Positions 11,733 through 24,142 of a stretch of 64,000 bases of DNA are shown here, in pieces. Each line of letters opens with the position of its first letter. The first letter of the stretch is position 1. Location: positions 26,890,501 through 26,954,500 of the forward strand of contig NC_080577.1 in the NCBI RefSeq assembly GCF_029962835.1, in the 5' to 3' direction. A program made the position numbers and the translations under genes. The DNA is from Magnolia sinica (lineage: Eukaryota > Streptophyta > Magnoliopsida > Magnoliales > Magnoliaceae). The notes beneath the pieces are model-generated. The model was not told where the DNA came from, ran no database searches, and saw nothing but the letters and a program-made list of their open reading frames with translations.

Positions 11733-13438
11733 CTATAAAAGGGCGAGCTTAACAGTCCTAGAGGGGGGTGAATAAGACTATGCCAAATAAAAATAAACTT
11801 GCTGAAATAATAACTAAATCAGGAAATAAACTCTCACTAGTATTGAAAAATTGATTCAAACTTAGTTCGTAGGACAACTAACACCCAAAATAAAGTTTAG
11901 GTAGGACAACCTTATTTCACGAACAGTCGTAAGGATCAAAATCGTAAACCAAAGCAAGATCCAATAGAACTATCTATTACAAGCATTCACCACATTTGTA
12001 TAAATAAATCGCAATCATTCATCACATATGCAAAAATAAATATTCGCCACAAATACCAAGAATTATAGTGGTTCGGTGTGTACATCAACTGTTCTCAAAT
12101 AGCCACACCTACTCCACTGCCAATAATCACAAACCACGTGATATTGACTTTCACTGTAAACAAGGTTTTCACAGAGTCACCCTAAAACCTGATACAATTG
12201 TGATTTTAAAGGGCTTATCACAAACAGAAACCCCACACTGAGACTTGCTGGCTATCTAAGCCAAAACCAACACATGAGATTTTTTGGCTATCTCAAAGAA
12301 ATCAAAATACAAATAATAGAAATGTACTTATCTTCTCTTTAAAGACATTCTTAATGTGGCCTGTAGAACCGTTTCACTTGAAGTATAATGTTTAATGTCC
12401 AGTAAAATAAACAGGGGTTCTAGGTTCTAAATTGATTTTAAATTAATTCAAACCAAAGACTACTTGTTTGAATTCCTCAGATCTTAAAGAAGAGTGATTA
12501 CTCTCTTTAAAAAAATAAGATTCATGAAAAGAGATCAAGGAATTAAAACAAAAAGCTATATAAACAAAATATTAAAATACCATGCAATAGCTTGAAGATA
12601 GTGGGGACTTCTCTCTTTCTTGGTGAAGGCTTTTTCTAGCTTAGATGAGTAATTTTGAATTGAGAGAACGCCTCTATTTATAGGCTAAAAATTGTTAATT
12701 CGACTCATCTAAGGACTCCTTCGACTCATCTAAGATCTAACCAAATTTCAAATTTTGGGCACGATCGGATAAAACCGTGCTTCGACTGGTCGAAGGCCCT
12801 GCTCGACTGGTCGAGAGCCTTATTCGACTAGTCGAGCAAGGGCTTCGACTGGTCGAGGGTGCCAGATTTTAGTTGCTGGACTTCGAGTCGAGCAACCCTC
12901 GACTGGTCGAAGGTCCCTCTTCGACTGGTCGAGAAAGCACCAGAAATATCCATTTTTTGGATTTCAAACTTGGACTAGTCGAAGATTATCTTAGACTGGT
13001 CAAGTCACAACTTAGACTAGTCGAACCAAGGCCTAGACTAGTCGAACTTAAGCGTAATCAAAGTATGAAAACCCATATAAGTTTGCCTTTTGAAAGTACC
13101 TAAGTTTAAGGTCTTTCTAGGGTCTGTTATACCTTAGAAGACTAGACATTGAAGAGTAAAATTTGTTCTTCTTCTTGAATCTTCAATAGAGCATAGTAGA
13201 TATTCTACTTGAAGTGTATTGAAGGTGGAGCTTGATCTTTTACTTGAAGTGTAGTAGAACTTGAACTCATTTTAGCTTGAACTTTCCAACTTCATGACTT
13301 GTACTTAAGCTTGAACTTTCTAACTTCATGACTTGAACTTTCCATCTTGATCCACATTAGACGGACTACAACATAAGCTGTTTTGTCTAAAAAAAATTTA
13401 ACAAACAACAGTGTGCTTTATACAATATAATACTTACA
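11733..13438 (-). repeat. 5' LTR of the SIRE-like element
   Basis: Matches 3131-4856. On the minus strand it begins TGTAAGTATTATATTG at 13438. U3 (about 12690-13060) holds the TCGACTGGTCGA-like repeats, better preserved here than in the other LTR. A plus-strand open frame at 12873-13103 is made of these repeats and is not a gene. Confidence 0.9.
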
Positions 13439-14378
13439 AGTACCCCTTTACGACAAGTCGTTCCTTGATTTTTTTTTCACCCTCCTTTTCTATTAATGTT
13501 TCATTCTTTCTAAACACCCACTTACACCCTATATCCCTCTGACTTTTTAGAAGTTCACCAACTCTCATGTTTGATTCCTATATAGAGATTCCATCTCCTC
13601 CACCATGACCGACATCCACTTATCATCATTCTTTCCAGATTTAGCCTTTTAAAATGTGGAGAAATATCCACTCCCTGTAAACAATGTAAAAGAAACTATG
13701 TCATCGAACCCGTATCGAACTGGGGCTCTAATGATTCTTTTCTTCATGTTCCTGGGTATCATGCTGATTATTTCTATCATATGCTTGCTCCTACTGAATT
13801 TCACCTTTAGTAACCGGCTCAACTGACTCCACCTGCATCAACAATTTCTCGACCGTACCATGTTTTTCTAATTTCCTTGTAGTATGCTTGTTGGCCTTCA
13901 ACATTGATGCCTCATTAAAGATGACATCTTTGCTAATGACCGCCCTCTGTGAAACTAAATCCAAAATCTTATAGCCTTTAATACCTTTCTCATACCTGAT
14001 AGAGATGCACTTCCTAGATTTATAATCCAACATCGTCCTTTATCTGATCTACGCGTGTGCGTATATTAGACACTTGAAGATCCTCATCCCTGAGTAATCG
14101 ATGTCCATGCTTGTCCAGACTTCCTATGCAACCTTGGAGTCTAGCGCTCTAAATGATTATCAATTTACAATATAGCATGCCATGTTAACCACTTCTAACC
14201 ATGAGCTTTTTAGGCAGCCCCACATGCAACTACATACTTCTCGCCCTTTCCAATAGAGTTTTGTTGATCCTTTCTGTCACCCCATTCTGATGTGGGGTCC
14301 ATGGAGTTGAGAAGTACCTTATGAAGCCTTACTCCTTGCAGAATTCCATGAATCCCTTATCTCTGTTGGTAACATCTA
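13439..14378 (-). pseudogene. Old Tork-like Copia, piece 2: RT start and integrase end
   Basis: Reading leftwards on the minus strand: a 'HQNGVTERI' integrase box near 14290, a short open piece 13791-14033 resembling the integrase C-terminal region ('IRYEKGIKGYKILD'), and then the RT start with 'NQTWELV' near 13560 and 'RLVVKG' next to the insertion point. The frame resumes at 3130 in piece 1. Stops and shifts are frequent. Confidence 0.87.
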
Positions 14379-15821
14379 AATATTACATATTTATCCTCTC
14401 AAATTACACTGGTCTGAGCTGCATTAAAGGACTTAATTTAAGTATATATGTTTTCTACATGCGAGTTGATTTTGCATCTAAGGATGAATATGTGCTTTAA
14501 AAGAAGATTTAAAGCTCAAAGAATGATCAAGTAAATAATTAAAAATTTAGAGGAAAATATTAAAGAATTTAAGTGCTAAAAATCGAAGAAAACCAAGTAC
14601 AAAAGATGGAGAAAAGTCTGAAAAATCGCGTAGTTCAATAACAAAAATAATAGATCGTTTGGTCTCACCTGAGGTTAGTTTGGTCTGACGGTAAGTGTCC
14701 AAAACAGTCTAGTAAGAAATAGTAATTTTCGGACTTAATTCGATTTGATAGTTAGATCCGACCGAAGTGATGTTCGATGTCATAGAAGGAGGGTTTGCCA
14801 CGACCTGAAGGAGGCAAGGACTTCCGACATATTTTGATGAAATTCGGCTGCAACCTAAGGAATATTTGGCTGGATTCGGTTTAAGTTCGATGTGACCGAA
14901 GGCCATCGTTGATGCGATCAAAGCATAACAAAAGTGCTGAAATTTAAAGTTTGTCCAAAGTCGGTACGGATTTTTCCTATTTAAAGGGAGTTTTATGTTG
15001 TTCTATATACAAATTACGGCTTGGGAGAGAGATCAAGGAGTAGCGGAGCTTCTACGGAGTCGTCCTTCTTCTTTAATCCTTCGATTTTAGTTTGGCTTTT
15101 ATGTTTTTCTTTTGTTTTTGTTATAGAAAGTTAACCATGCTAGGCTAATATCTTATCTAGGTCTAAGAGGTAAAGCATGTAGTTATTTTTAATGTTCTAG
15201 TTTAATTTTATTGAAGTTTTATGGTTTGAATGTTAAACAATTCATTGATTTTGATTTGAATAAAGCTTTAGTTTTAGTTTACTTTGATCCATGTCCACTT
15301 CGGGCACTTCAAAAGCTTAAAAAGGCTAAGATTATTAACTTATCTATTTTGCAAGGGATTAATCTGTAAAATTCATTGATCTATCGTAGACTACGGGTAT
15401 GATAGAAACTTTGAATTCCCTGTGATCGATAACTTGGTGCTTCATGTGAGAACTGAATCAATTGAAATTCAGATATATTTTGGTTTGTGAATGTTGAATT
15501 AACCACTCTATTATCCAGCAGGATAGAATATGCTTTCAATTCCAATTGAGTTATCTAATTGAATCAAGTAAATTAGGCATTGAGAATGGCTAAGAGAGGA
15601 TCCTTATTGTTTTAGTGCTTTATTTTATTGATTTCTTCTTTATGTTATCTACTTTTCATCATTACTTCTTCTAATTGAAATCTCACAGTTAGTTTTAGTT
15701 TTGATTCTAGTTGTAAAGTATTTTTTAGAATACATAAATATAAGTTCACGAGGATTCGATCTCACCAAGTTAAAACTACATCACAGCCCTTCACTTGGGA
15801 TTGTTATCCTTTTAGATCGAT
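14379..15821 (+). mobile_element. LTR-like insertion, probably a Tat-type Ty3 solo LTR
   Basis: This block interrupts the integrase of the old Copia between its 'SDNG' box (right) and 'FMEFCKE' box (left). CATCTA occurs at both edges (14373-14378 and 15822-15827), a possible target duplication. Inside, on the plus strand, there is a TATA-like tatttaaagg near 14979, a leader, an AATAAA at 15259, and a 'gaggattcgatctcac' end segment, which together resemble LTRs of Tat/Athila Ty3 elements. No coding domain is visible. The edges do not show a clean TG...CA, so exact borders are uncertain. Confidence 0.55.
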
Positions 15822-16202
15822 CATCTATTCTTTATACCGTTATCTGACCTGAGACATTTAACTTGTCTCTTGATTTGCTTCTCTATTTCCATTTTCCATT
15901 CCTTGAACTTAGTGAACACTTTAGACTTGTGCTTTAAGAAGTAAAACCAAACCTTCCTCAATTAATTGTCTATGAAGTTCACGAAGTATCATGCTCCTCC
16001 CTTAGAGAATACTATCACTGGCCCCTAGACATCAGAATAAATATAGTTGAGCACCACACTGCTATTATCTGTAGTAGTCTTGAACCTTACCCTACACTGC
16101 TTCTCATAAATGCAATGCTCATAGAAATCCACCTTGCACGCCTTTACTCCCTTCAACAGTTTTTGTTTATGGAGTTCTATCATACTCCTCTCGCTCATAT
16201 AC
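15822..16202 (-). pseudogene. Old Tork-like Copia, piece 3: integrase core
   Basis: The minus strand reads from a 'YMSERSMIELHKQ' GAG-pre-integrase stretch (16205-16170) through an HX..CX2C-like segment and 'GPVIVFSKGGA' to 'FLKHKSKVFTKFKEW' and 'LRSDNG' near 15850. This is the wording of Tork/Tnt1 integrases. One in-frame piece (16025-16210) is open. It ends at the insertion of the LTR-like block on the left and element A on the right. Confidence 0.9.
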
Positions 16203-16734
16203 TGTAACACCTAGTCTATTTGGTACTATTTTTCATGCATATGTGCATGATGATCGATGCCCTTAGCTAGACCTAGATTGGCCATTCATAGTACATCCCA
16301 ACTGACCGGAACCCCAAGACCTCGAAACGTATCTCATATTGACCGACCCGTCACCGCGATCGTGGAGGTACCACCCGTGTGTCGGTATGATACTCCATTA
16401 GTGAGATACGCCGTGAAGAATAATAATTGTATCATGTGCGCATGACACCATGTATTTCATTCCACACATGTCATGCACACATGTACATGCCACACATGGG
16501 TGAGAGAATCTCTACCCATGTGTGTGATGTCACACACCCATACCTCTTCTCTCTCATGTGCATGAAAAGTCAACTCTCTTCCATGCCACACCTCATGCAT
16601 GACATCATCACACCATGCCATCCCATACTCCTTTAATCCAACATTAATTACAAAGCATGAATTAATTACCATAATCCTAGCCTAAGCTAATATTAATCAC
16701 ATTAGCTTAACTTCACTAAAATTTTATCCATTTC

Positions 16735-16747
16735 TTTATAAATACCC
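16735..16747 (+). promoter_or_regulatory. TATA-like box of element A
   Basis: CTTTATAAATACC lies about 530 bp inside element A and just upstream of a (GA)n tract (16780-16821) at a leader-like position. A possible splice donor, AAGGTGAGT, follows at 16914-16922. The role is inferred from layout only. Confidence 0.45.
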
Positions 16748-16776
16748 CTCCATCCCTTAGCATTTCACAATTTTCC

Positions 16777-16779
<3 letters not shown>

Positions 16780-16821
<42 letters not shown>
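16780..16821. repeat. (GA)n microsatellite
   Basis: A GA run in the leader-like part of element A. Elements D, E and (inverted) B have pyrimidine/purine-rich tracts at the matching position. Confidence 0.93.
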
Positions 16822-16824
<3 letters not shown>

Positions 16825-19779
16825 TGATCTTGGTGGGCCATCAACTCCATCAATCCCATCCCTTCCATCTATCTCAACCATTAATTACATCTCAACCATC
16901 CATCTAATTCATCAAGGTGAGTACACCCACTCTACTCTTGGTTTATTTGTTTTTTTAATTATTTGTATGATTATTAGTGGAAATGATTTGAGGATAATGA
17001 TGTGATCAATGGTGTGGATATATAAGAGAGTACATATATAAAAAAATAAAATAAAATTAATACTTGTGATGATATGATGATAATGATGTGATTAATGGTA
17101 TGGATGCATGAAAAAGAAAATAATAATAAATAATAATTTATTATAGGCTTTATGTGGAACCCATTGATAGTGGGCCCCACCAGAATTTTGTGGCCATCCA
17201 AACTGTCCAAGTATGGCAATTTGGTTAGCCACACACTCACACATGCACACGTGCATGCACACCACAGGAAAAAAAAAAAAGAGGCAGGCGTCCAGACGCC
17301 TGCCGCCGTTTGAAAGAAAAAGAAGGGAAGAGGTGTGGGTCCACAGCGGGCGCCACCCATGATGTATGTATTAAATCCACGCCGTCCATTCAATTTTTCA
17401 GATCATTTTAGGTGTTGAGCCGAAAAATGAAGCCAACCTAGTTCCTTGGTAGGCCACACCATCAAAAATCATGTGAAGACATGCTAAAACATATAAAAGT
17501 ACTTGCTGGGGCCCAATTGAAATTTTTATGCATTTGAAACTTGGCGTGAACGCTCCACCACGTGGGACACACACAACAGATGGACTGGATCGTCCTGTTG
17601 TGGGCCCCATATATGAAAAACAAAAAAAAATAAAAAAAAAGCACCACTGCCAGTGTCTGATGCTGCAGCAAGCAGCATCTGCTACTGACGCTGGAAGAAA
17701 GTGGGCCCCACCACAAGCCCCACCTTGATGTATGTCGAACATCAGCACTGTGCATTTGATGGGTCCCCTTTAAAAATAGGTCACCCTCAAAATTCAGCCG
17801 TACACGGAACTCAGGTGGCCCACACCATCAAAAAAATAAAAATAAAAATAAATTTATGAAGCTGAATAAATTAGTAATTTCCATGAGTCTTATCATGTGG
17901 TATATGTTATATCTAAACCATCCATCCATTTGGTGAGCTTGTCATAAGGTTCGAGAAGAAAAATAAGATAGATCTAACTATCAAGTGGGCCACACTACAA
18001 AAGCAGCAAGGATTAAACATCTACCATTGGAACCCTTTTGGGTCAGAAGTTTTGGACCAATATGAAATTTGTATTTCCCCTTAATTCGGGTCTTTGTGAC
18101 CTTATGAACAGATTGAATGGAAAATAAACATTATGGAGGGCCCTGTGAATGGTTTAATAGTGAAATCATTATCCTCACTGCTAATTGAGGTGAGGTCCAG
18201 ATAATCTTTATGATTCATTTTTAGATAATTTTCTAAAATGATCTCTAAAAATAAATGAAAGGTATAGGTATAATAAATACATCACTTTAGGGCCAATGTA
18301 ACTTTGATCTCCTTGAACCATTCATACAACTCGAAGCTCGAGCATGTAAAATCACTTGTTAGGTCTACCTGAAATTTGGATGTATCTAAAACTTAGTCTG
18401 ACCCCTCAACCAAGTGGGACACACATAATGGATGGGCCGAATTTACAAACCACATCTCTGTAGGCCCAACAAATTATTATGAATATTTAATGGAGGGTAA
18501 CCCTCTCAACTTGTGTATGGTATGGCCCACTTTGATGTAAGTGTTATGTCACTTAATCCACCATGGCTATGACATTATATATATTTAAGATCCTCACTGT
18601 TTATCTATTTTATCAACCCTTTTGACGGTATGTTGCCAAGACTCAGGCCCATCCAATGATTAGATAGTCGTACATTATAAAATAATGTAAATTGAACTCT
18701 CATCACAAAAAAAATTATTATACGTCATCCTGATGATGTATTAGATATTCAACCCATTTAGCCCATGTACCGGGTTTTCTTTAGAGCATTGTCCCAAAGA
18801 TCAGTCAATCCAACCTAAATTAGACCATACAATACAAGGCTGTGAGAATAAGGACCTAACTATTGAATCCAACCTAAGGCCACCATGGGGTATCTATTTA
18901 ATCCATGCGGACCATCCACTTCCTCATATCATTTTAGGATTTGTACTAAAATCAAAGTAGACTTAAGTTTTAAGTGGATCACATACGACTTAACCTCATG
19001 GGAAAGCCCCATGAGCTCCACCATATAGAACTCATAGTAAATTCCATTTATTTGTAGGTCCAAGAATGTTAAGGCCCATTTTAAGTGAATGCCATATGGG
19101 CCCATCAGTGGTAGCCTTGGGCCAATCATTAGGCCTCTTTAACAAGAGTTTTTAATCTCCATGTGTTAAACATATGACGATCTGGTATTATAATTTTTGA
19201 AGTAATGATAATTAATCCCTTAAATGGGCTGATTGTGGACAGCCCTTAATCACTTGGCACTTTGGTTAGAGTACGGCCCTAAGTAATAAGATCATGTGAC
19301 TTGTGTTTAAATCCTTAAACATATTTAATTATAACAAATATGTAGATTCTGGTGGTGTAAGGGTGTGATATACCTGTTAGGTCCATTAATCATGTAGGCA
19401 TTTGATGTATATATAGCCACCTAATCATAGGCAATGGTGGAGTATATGTAGTATATGTAGTCATCTAATTGTATGAATATGAAATCGTACAAGGCCACCT
19501 AACCGTATGAAATCAAGTGGCATTGAAGGTCATTCAACGACGTAGGTTTGTACTTATCGATATAGATACCGCCACTTGAATCACATATAACTAAGTTGTA
19601 CACTAACCGAATGTGATGTAGAGTTATATTACCCAAGCTAATGCTATTAAGGTCCTGGATTCTATACGCTGTGATCGCTAAACCATAAATGGTACGATGA
19701 AACGTGGCTCTTGACCCTTAACTATGCAGCACTAAATATGAGTCATTAACTATGTGACGTGTGAAGTGATTGTAGTATA

Positions 19780-20110
19780 AGACTTATCATAATTGGTGTA
19801 GCCATGTATTCATGGCCTATGGGCAAGGCCCATTGAGATATATTTCTGGCCCATATGATGAGGCTCATTGTAATGTATTTGAGGCCCATGGGTAGGGCCC
19901 ACCTATTATGTATTTGAAGCCCATGGGTTGTGAAGCCTGATGCGGTGTATTCATGGCCTATGTGTCGAGGCCCATAGCGATGTGTAAGGCCCATATGATA
20001 CAGCCCAATGTGATGTATATGCGGCCCACGAGTGAGGCCTAATGCGATGAATGTGTGACCCTTGCGAGAGACCCAAAGCGATGTATATGAGGACCGATGT
20101 GCTGTGTGAT
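19780..20110 (+). repeat. GGCCCA-rich degenerate repeat array in element A
   Basis: Units of the type GAGGCCCATGGG..GATGTATTT recur every 30-40 bp. The same kind of array occurs in B (about 25560-25930), C (28760-29220), D (44470-45180) and E (57640-58560). The hexamer GGCCCA/TGGGCC is the core of plant site II promoter motifs bound by TCP factors, but no function is shown here. Confidence 0.7.
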
Positions 20111-21791
20111 TTCACCATGATGTATGTATTGATGTTTATGTGGGTCATTCCTTGGGAGTAATGTTGGTTAAATGTCCACATTGACAGGCAATGATGGTTG
20201 AATGTCCACATTGTGACCTTCCCTTAGGCCTTGTTAGGCCCATTCTCACTGATTCCAATTAATGATACCGATTACGAGTACATGATAGCATAACATCATG
20301 ATACATGCCCATACGCATCATCTGCATGTTTATTATAAGATGTGGTTGATCATTGCATATGTCATTGAGCATGTTGCTATAAGACTCCCTGATAGGCAGA
20401 GGTTATCTCACATAAGTGCACGGTATGTGCAGGATTGATGCATGACTGGATTGTATGACTCATGCATCTTGCATTGTGTGCCCTAGCGACATCAGGGCCG
20501 TAGCTTCCACAGGCATATCGTGGATGGCCAGATGGGACACCGAAAATATTTGGTTCTAGCATACGGGCGCCATAGATGTCCCTGGGTGAAAATTCCTAAA
20601 CCTCTGAGGCCAGGAGACGCCCCAACGTCGAGACCGAGTGGATACATAAGTGCCCGAGTGCCGAATACTAGGAGGCCGCGTCTCCCATTGTGTCGTGGTC
20701 GGTTGGGAGGGGGTGTGGCCTTACCCACCCGAGGGTAGGGGGCATTACTAAGCCGAGTTTGACCAACTCGTGAATGGGTCCGCTATCGACGTGCCGGATA
20801 GGTATTGACAGACTATTAGCCAGGCGGATAGTGAGGTTTCTTACGCTCACTTGGACTGTGCTGTTATGAGAGAGACGGTGCCATTTGGAGTGTACTAAAC
20901 CCCGATGATGATCTCAGAGATGAACTGTACAGATATGTGAACTTATTGAGCAGGAGTTGCATACTCATTCATTCATTCATTCACGATCCAGTCGGGCTGG
21001 TGGTGCACAACTATTTGTTACGTGTACCTTCGTAATAGCCAAAATTTCAGTTGGAGCGCGCGACTAACCTAAGATCAGGAGTTTACCACATGGAGTCTGA
21101 CTATCCAAATTAGGTATGGGATTAGTTTGGATAGAAGTCCTTTGTGATAGACCCCATAGTCTGCGATACTACATACTATCATCCTGACTTCACTCCGGCA
21201 TAGTCATTTCATTCGCACCACATATTGCATTGCATTAGTAACATTTAGCATTTCAGGTTACTATGTTTTAGTATTTAGATACGGCTGACGGTATTCGTGA
21301 ACTCATCCGGAACTGTATATTGCATTGCATCCTCGACATCTGATATTTAGCTCTTTATAACTCCTCATTTACATAGCTGATTTATATTGCGTACTCTGAT
21401 ATTGTATGACTCATGGACTTGTCAGTATTTCCGATATTGTATGATTATGGCATAACAATATGATGATGATGATGTGATTACGGATGTATGTAATATGGTT
21501 ATGGTTGTGGTATGATTTCCTTGTAGCATATTTATCTTGCTTGCTGTAGGACACACTGCACACACGTGTGTACTCACTAGGCTTTTTGCCTGAGCCTCCT
21601 ATTTCTTATTTTTTTCAGGGCTAGAGTAGCTTGGAAGACTTTGCTTTCTCGATGTATTGCATTTATTTTTCGATTTGGCAATGTTGACGTTGTGTACCTT
21701 TGGAAAGCATTGTACTTGTAACAATCAAGATTTCTATTGGAGAGTGTTGCTTGGTATTTGATCATGGATTTTCATGCTCGGGTATTACTAT

Positions 21792-21799
<8 letters not shown>

Positions 21800-21846
<47 letters not shown>
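21800..21846. repeat. (TA)n microsatellite
   Basis: A TA run close to the 3' end of element A; it is not present in element D at the same place. Confidence 0.93.
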
Positions 21847-21849
<3 letters not shown>

Positions 21850-21965
21850 CAGTAAAAAAAAAATCTTCCTTGTGGTGCGCCGAACTCGGGACTTGGTGAA
21901 TGGAATTCGAGTACCGGATTCGGGGCATCATGGAAGCTGTACGTCCCTGGATTTGGGGCGTGACA

Positions 21966-23257
21966 TATACCCTAGTTGCATATGCCACAGATTTATGTCA
22001 TCTGTGCCGGATTCTGCGTGTGAGGTGGTAGCGGCCTCACCTATAACCATGCTCTCAATCAACTTGTACAAATTTCTCGTCTTATGTCCCTTTATTCATA
22101 CATTGTACCTATGGTGACCTTGATTATACCACTAGATGCAGTGAATGTACACCCATTCATATCTGAAACTCCCAATAATATCTACAACTCTCGTCCATAA
22201 GACTCCATCAAATATCTTTACTTTGATGGTCCATATTTCGATGGCCCTGCATACTGCATCATTCCCCATCAGAACATTTCCAACATCACAGTACTTATAA
22301 GAATCGAAGCAAGTCCTATCCGAGCACATATGATACAAACATCTTGTATTAAGTATTAATGTATCTAAGAGTTGACATGTGCCTTAAGAGACTAAGAGGA
22401 GGTCTCCTTCTAAGGTCTCTTCTGTTATGCTAGCTAATTCACCTATGTTCCCTTTACATTTACTTTTTAGGTCATCCTTCTATTTTTTCCAGTCTCTCTT
22501 GAAGTACCCTTTTATGCCACAATAGAATCATTCGTTCTTAGCCTTTAATTTCGATATAGACTTTTTCTTCTCGTCAGACCAAGATCGCTCCACAGATCTC
22601 ACACGTCCCTGACCCCATTTCACAAATAACCCTTTCGCCTGAGAGTCCTCATCGCTTGAACTCTTTCTCATCTCATTACAAATGAGAGCCATGGTGATTT
22701 CTTCCAGCTTTACTATATTCTTCCCATATAATAAAGTAGTGACGATATGGTCATATGATGTGGGAAGCGATGCAAAAAGCAATTAGCTTTGTCTTCATCC
22801 TCGATTCTCTCTCCAAGCCTTAACAACTCGCTACATACCTTCATAAATGAGTTCATGTGCTCCAGGAGATTGGATCCTTCATCCGTAGTCTAAAAAGTTG
22901 TTTCTTCACAAATAATTTATTAGTGACGGACTTCGCCATGTATAGATATTCTAGTTTATTCTGCATCTCTAGGAGAGATTCCTCATCTAAAACATTCTAC
23001 ATGACTTTATCCAATAGACATAAATGGATGGTTCTCATAGCCTTCTTCTCGAGTTTGCTCTAGTCATCATCCGACATATTCTCTAGTTTTATCTCCAATA
23101 ACGCCTTGCTCAACCCTTATGTACTAGAATATCCTTAAAGTTCCACTGCCACAAACTAAAATTGTTCATCCTAATGAATTTATGTATATCGAACTTCAAT
23201 CCTAACATCTTCATTGAATTCCCGACCTTCTTTAAACATAACGCTCTGATACCACTT
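21966..23257 (-). pseudogene. Old Tork-like Copia, piece 4: gag and protease
   Basis: From right to left on the minus strand: a gag region (open piece 22528-22782 with 'LPTSYDHIVTTLLYGK', typical Copia Gag), a protease region around 22340-22130 ('RTCFDSYKYCDVGNVLMGND'), and the start of the GAG-pre-integrase ('DDINLWHMQLGY') right at the edge of element A. The primer-binding site sits at 23243-23254. Frames are broken throughout. Confidence 0.87.
23243..23254 (-). other. Primer-binding site (tRNA-Met) of the old Tork-like Copia
   Basis: The minus strand reads TGGTATCAGAGC three bases after the LTR end CTTCAACA. Confidence 0.9.
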
Positions 23258-24001
23258 TGTTGAAGTTTCATCTCTTTTCTCACACTACTGTGATTTAATC
23301 CCGAGCAAGAACAAACCAAAATCAACCCTCGGTATTAGAAATTTAGATCTACCACCAACGTTAAACCGTGCGCTTTGCGAAAGCACGTTCAATGAAGATA
23401 GAACAATCACAATAAACAGAATACCTAAACAATCAATCAAGCAAACGCAAAACATTAGATATTTTATGTGAAAACCCTATCGAAAAAATCATAGTACAAA
23501 GCGACAGAGATCCACTATAATCAAAAGTTTACACAACTCACCTTCTTCAATTATAAGATCACTAGATATCTCTTTGCAATGCGCACTTAAGAAAAAACCC
23601 TATCTCTTTAAGAAAATACATTCACAAGCCATTACAAGTGTTTAAAACCCCCTCACCTTGCATAACCATTGCCCTTAGAGAGAAAATACTCATATCAACC
23701 AAGTCCTAATTGAAACCAGACTTAAATACCATGATCTGCACAAATATGCATGAATTGTCGGACCAAACCAAACTAACTCACACTTTTCAGTAGAATAAAA
23801 AAGTACAAATCTTCACCGCGTGCACACTAAGAATCCACCCCTAATTTGGTTGAATTGATGATATACAGGTCAAACTGAAACAAGACTTCTTTGCACTAGT
23901 AAATTGACAGAATCCAAAGTATATGCACAATAGTAAGGTTTAAAATTCTCATCTTCCTAGTGTGGGACTGAACCCAAAAAAAAAAAAAACTATATACAAC
24001 A
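23258..24001 (-). repeat. 5' LTR of the old Tork-like Copia
   Basis: On the minus strand it starts TGTTGTATATAG (24001) and ends CTTCAACA (23258), giving TG...CA ends, and is followed by the primer-binding site. The matching 3' LTR is absent because the element is cut off near 2716, so no target duplication can be checked. Confidence 0.75.
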
Positions 24002-24142
24002 AGGGAAATGTTTTTCTTTTCCTGAACTTCTAAATCAATTTTATCTAACAACTTTGGCATGTCACTAATAATTCCTAGGAAGTATATAGGGGCCAAATTT
24101 CAACCATCTACTTGTAGTTACTCAACTTGGTTACATTGCCAG

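Larger units (their letters stand above)
3131..13438 (-). mobile_element. SIRE-like Copia retrotransposon, full length but degenerate
   Basis: A complete LTR element on the minus strand, inserted in the RT gene of the older Copia. It has two LTRs (3131-4856 and 11733-13438), a tRNA-Met primer-binding site beside the right LTR, a polypurine tract beside the left LTR, and gag, protease, integrase, RT, RNase H and an extra 3' ORF in SIRE order. Flanking 5-bp target copies are AGTAT (3126-3130) and AGTAC (13439-13443). The older RT frame runs on through the site when one target copy is counted, so the boundary is well supported. Stops in gag, integrase and RT make it non-autonomous. The two LTRs differ at many positions, so the insertion is not recent. 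Confidence 0.92.
16203..21965 (+). mobile_element. Coding-free TG...CA element A (giant LTR-like)
   Basis: Begins TGTAACACC and ends GGGGCGTGACA, with a perfect 5-bp target duplication TATAC at 16198-16202 and 21966-21970, inside the GAG-pre-integrase coding region of the old Copia. It is 5.76 kb long, with no reading frame resembling a protein, no primer-binding site and no polypurine tract. It has a TATA-like ctttataaatacc at 16735-16747 followed by a (GA)n leader, a GGCCCA-rich middle, and a conserved module near 20470-20870. It is most simply a giant solo LTR of a Del/Tekay-like Ty3 element. Short open frames inside it are chance frames. Confidence 0.8.

Noticed and set aside
14364-14370. 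TGTTGGT as the left end of the LTR-like block
   Set aside because: Starting the block here gives TG, but no matching 5-bp copy occurs at the right side; CATCTA at 14373 and 15822 fits the interrupted integrase frame better.
16974-17755. Overlapping minus-strand frames of 97-139 codons inside element A
   Set aside because: They are low-complexity, lie in a coding-free repeat, are not kept in elements B, D or E, and show no domains.
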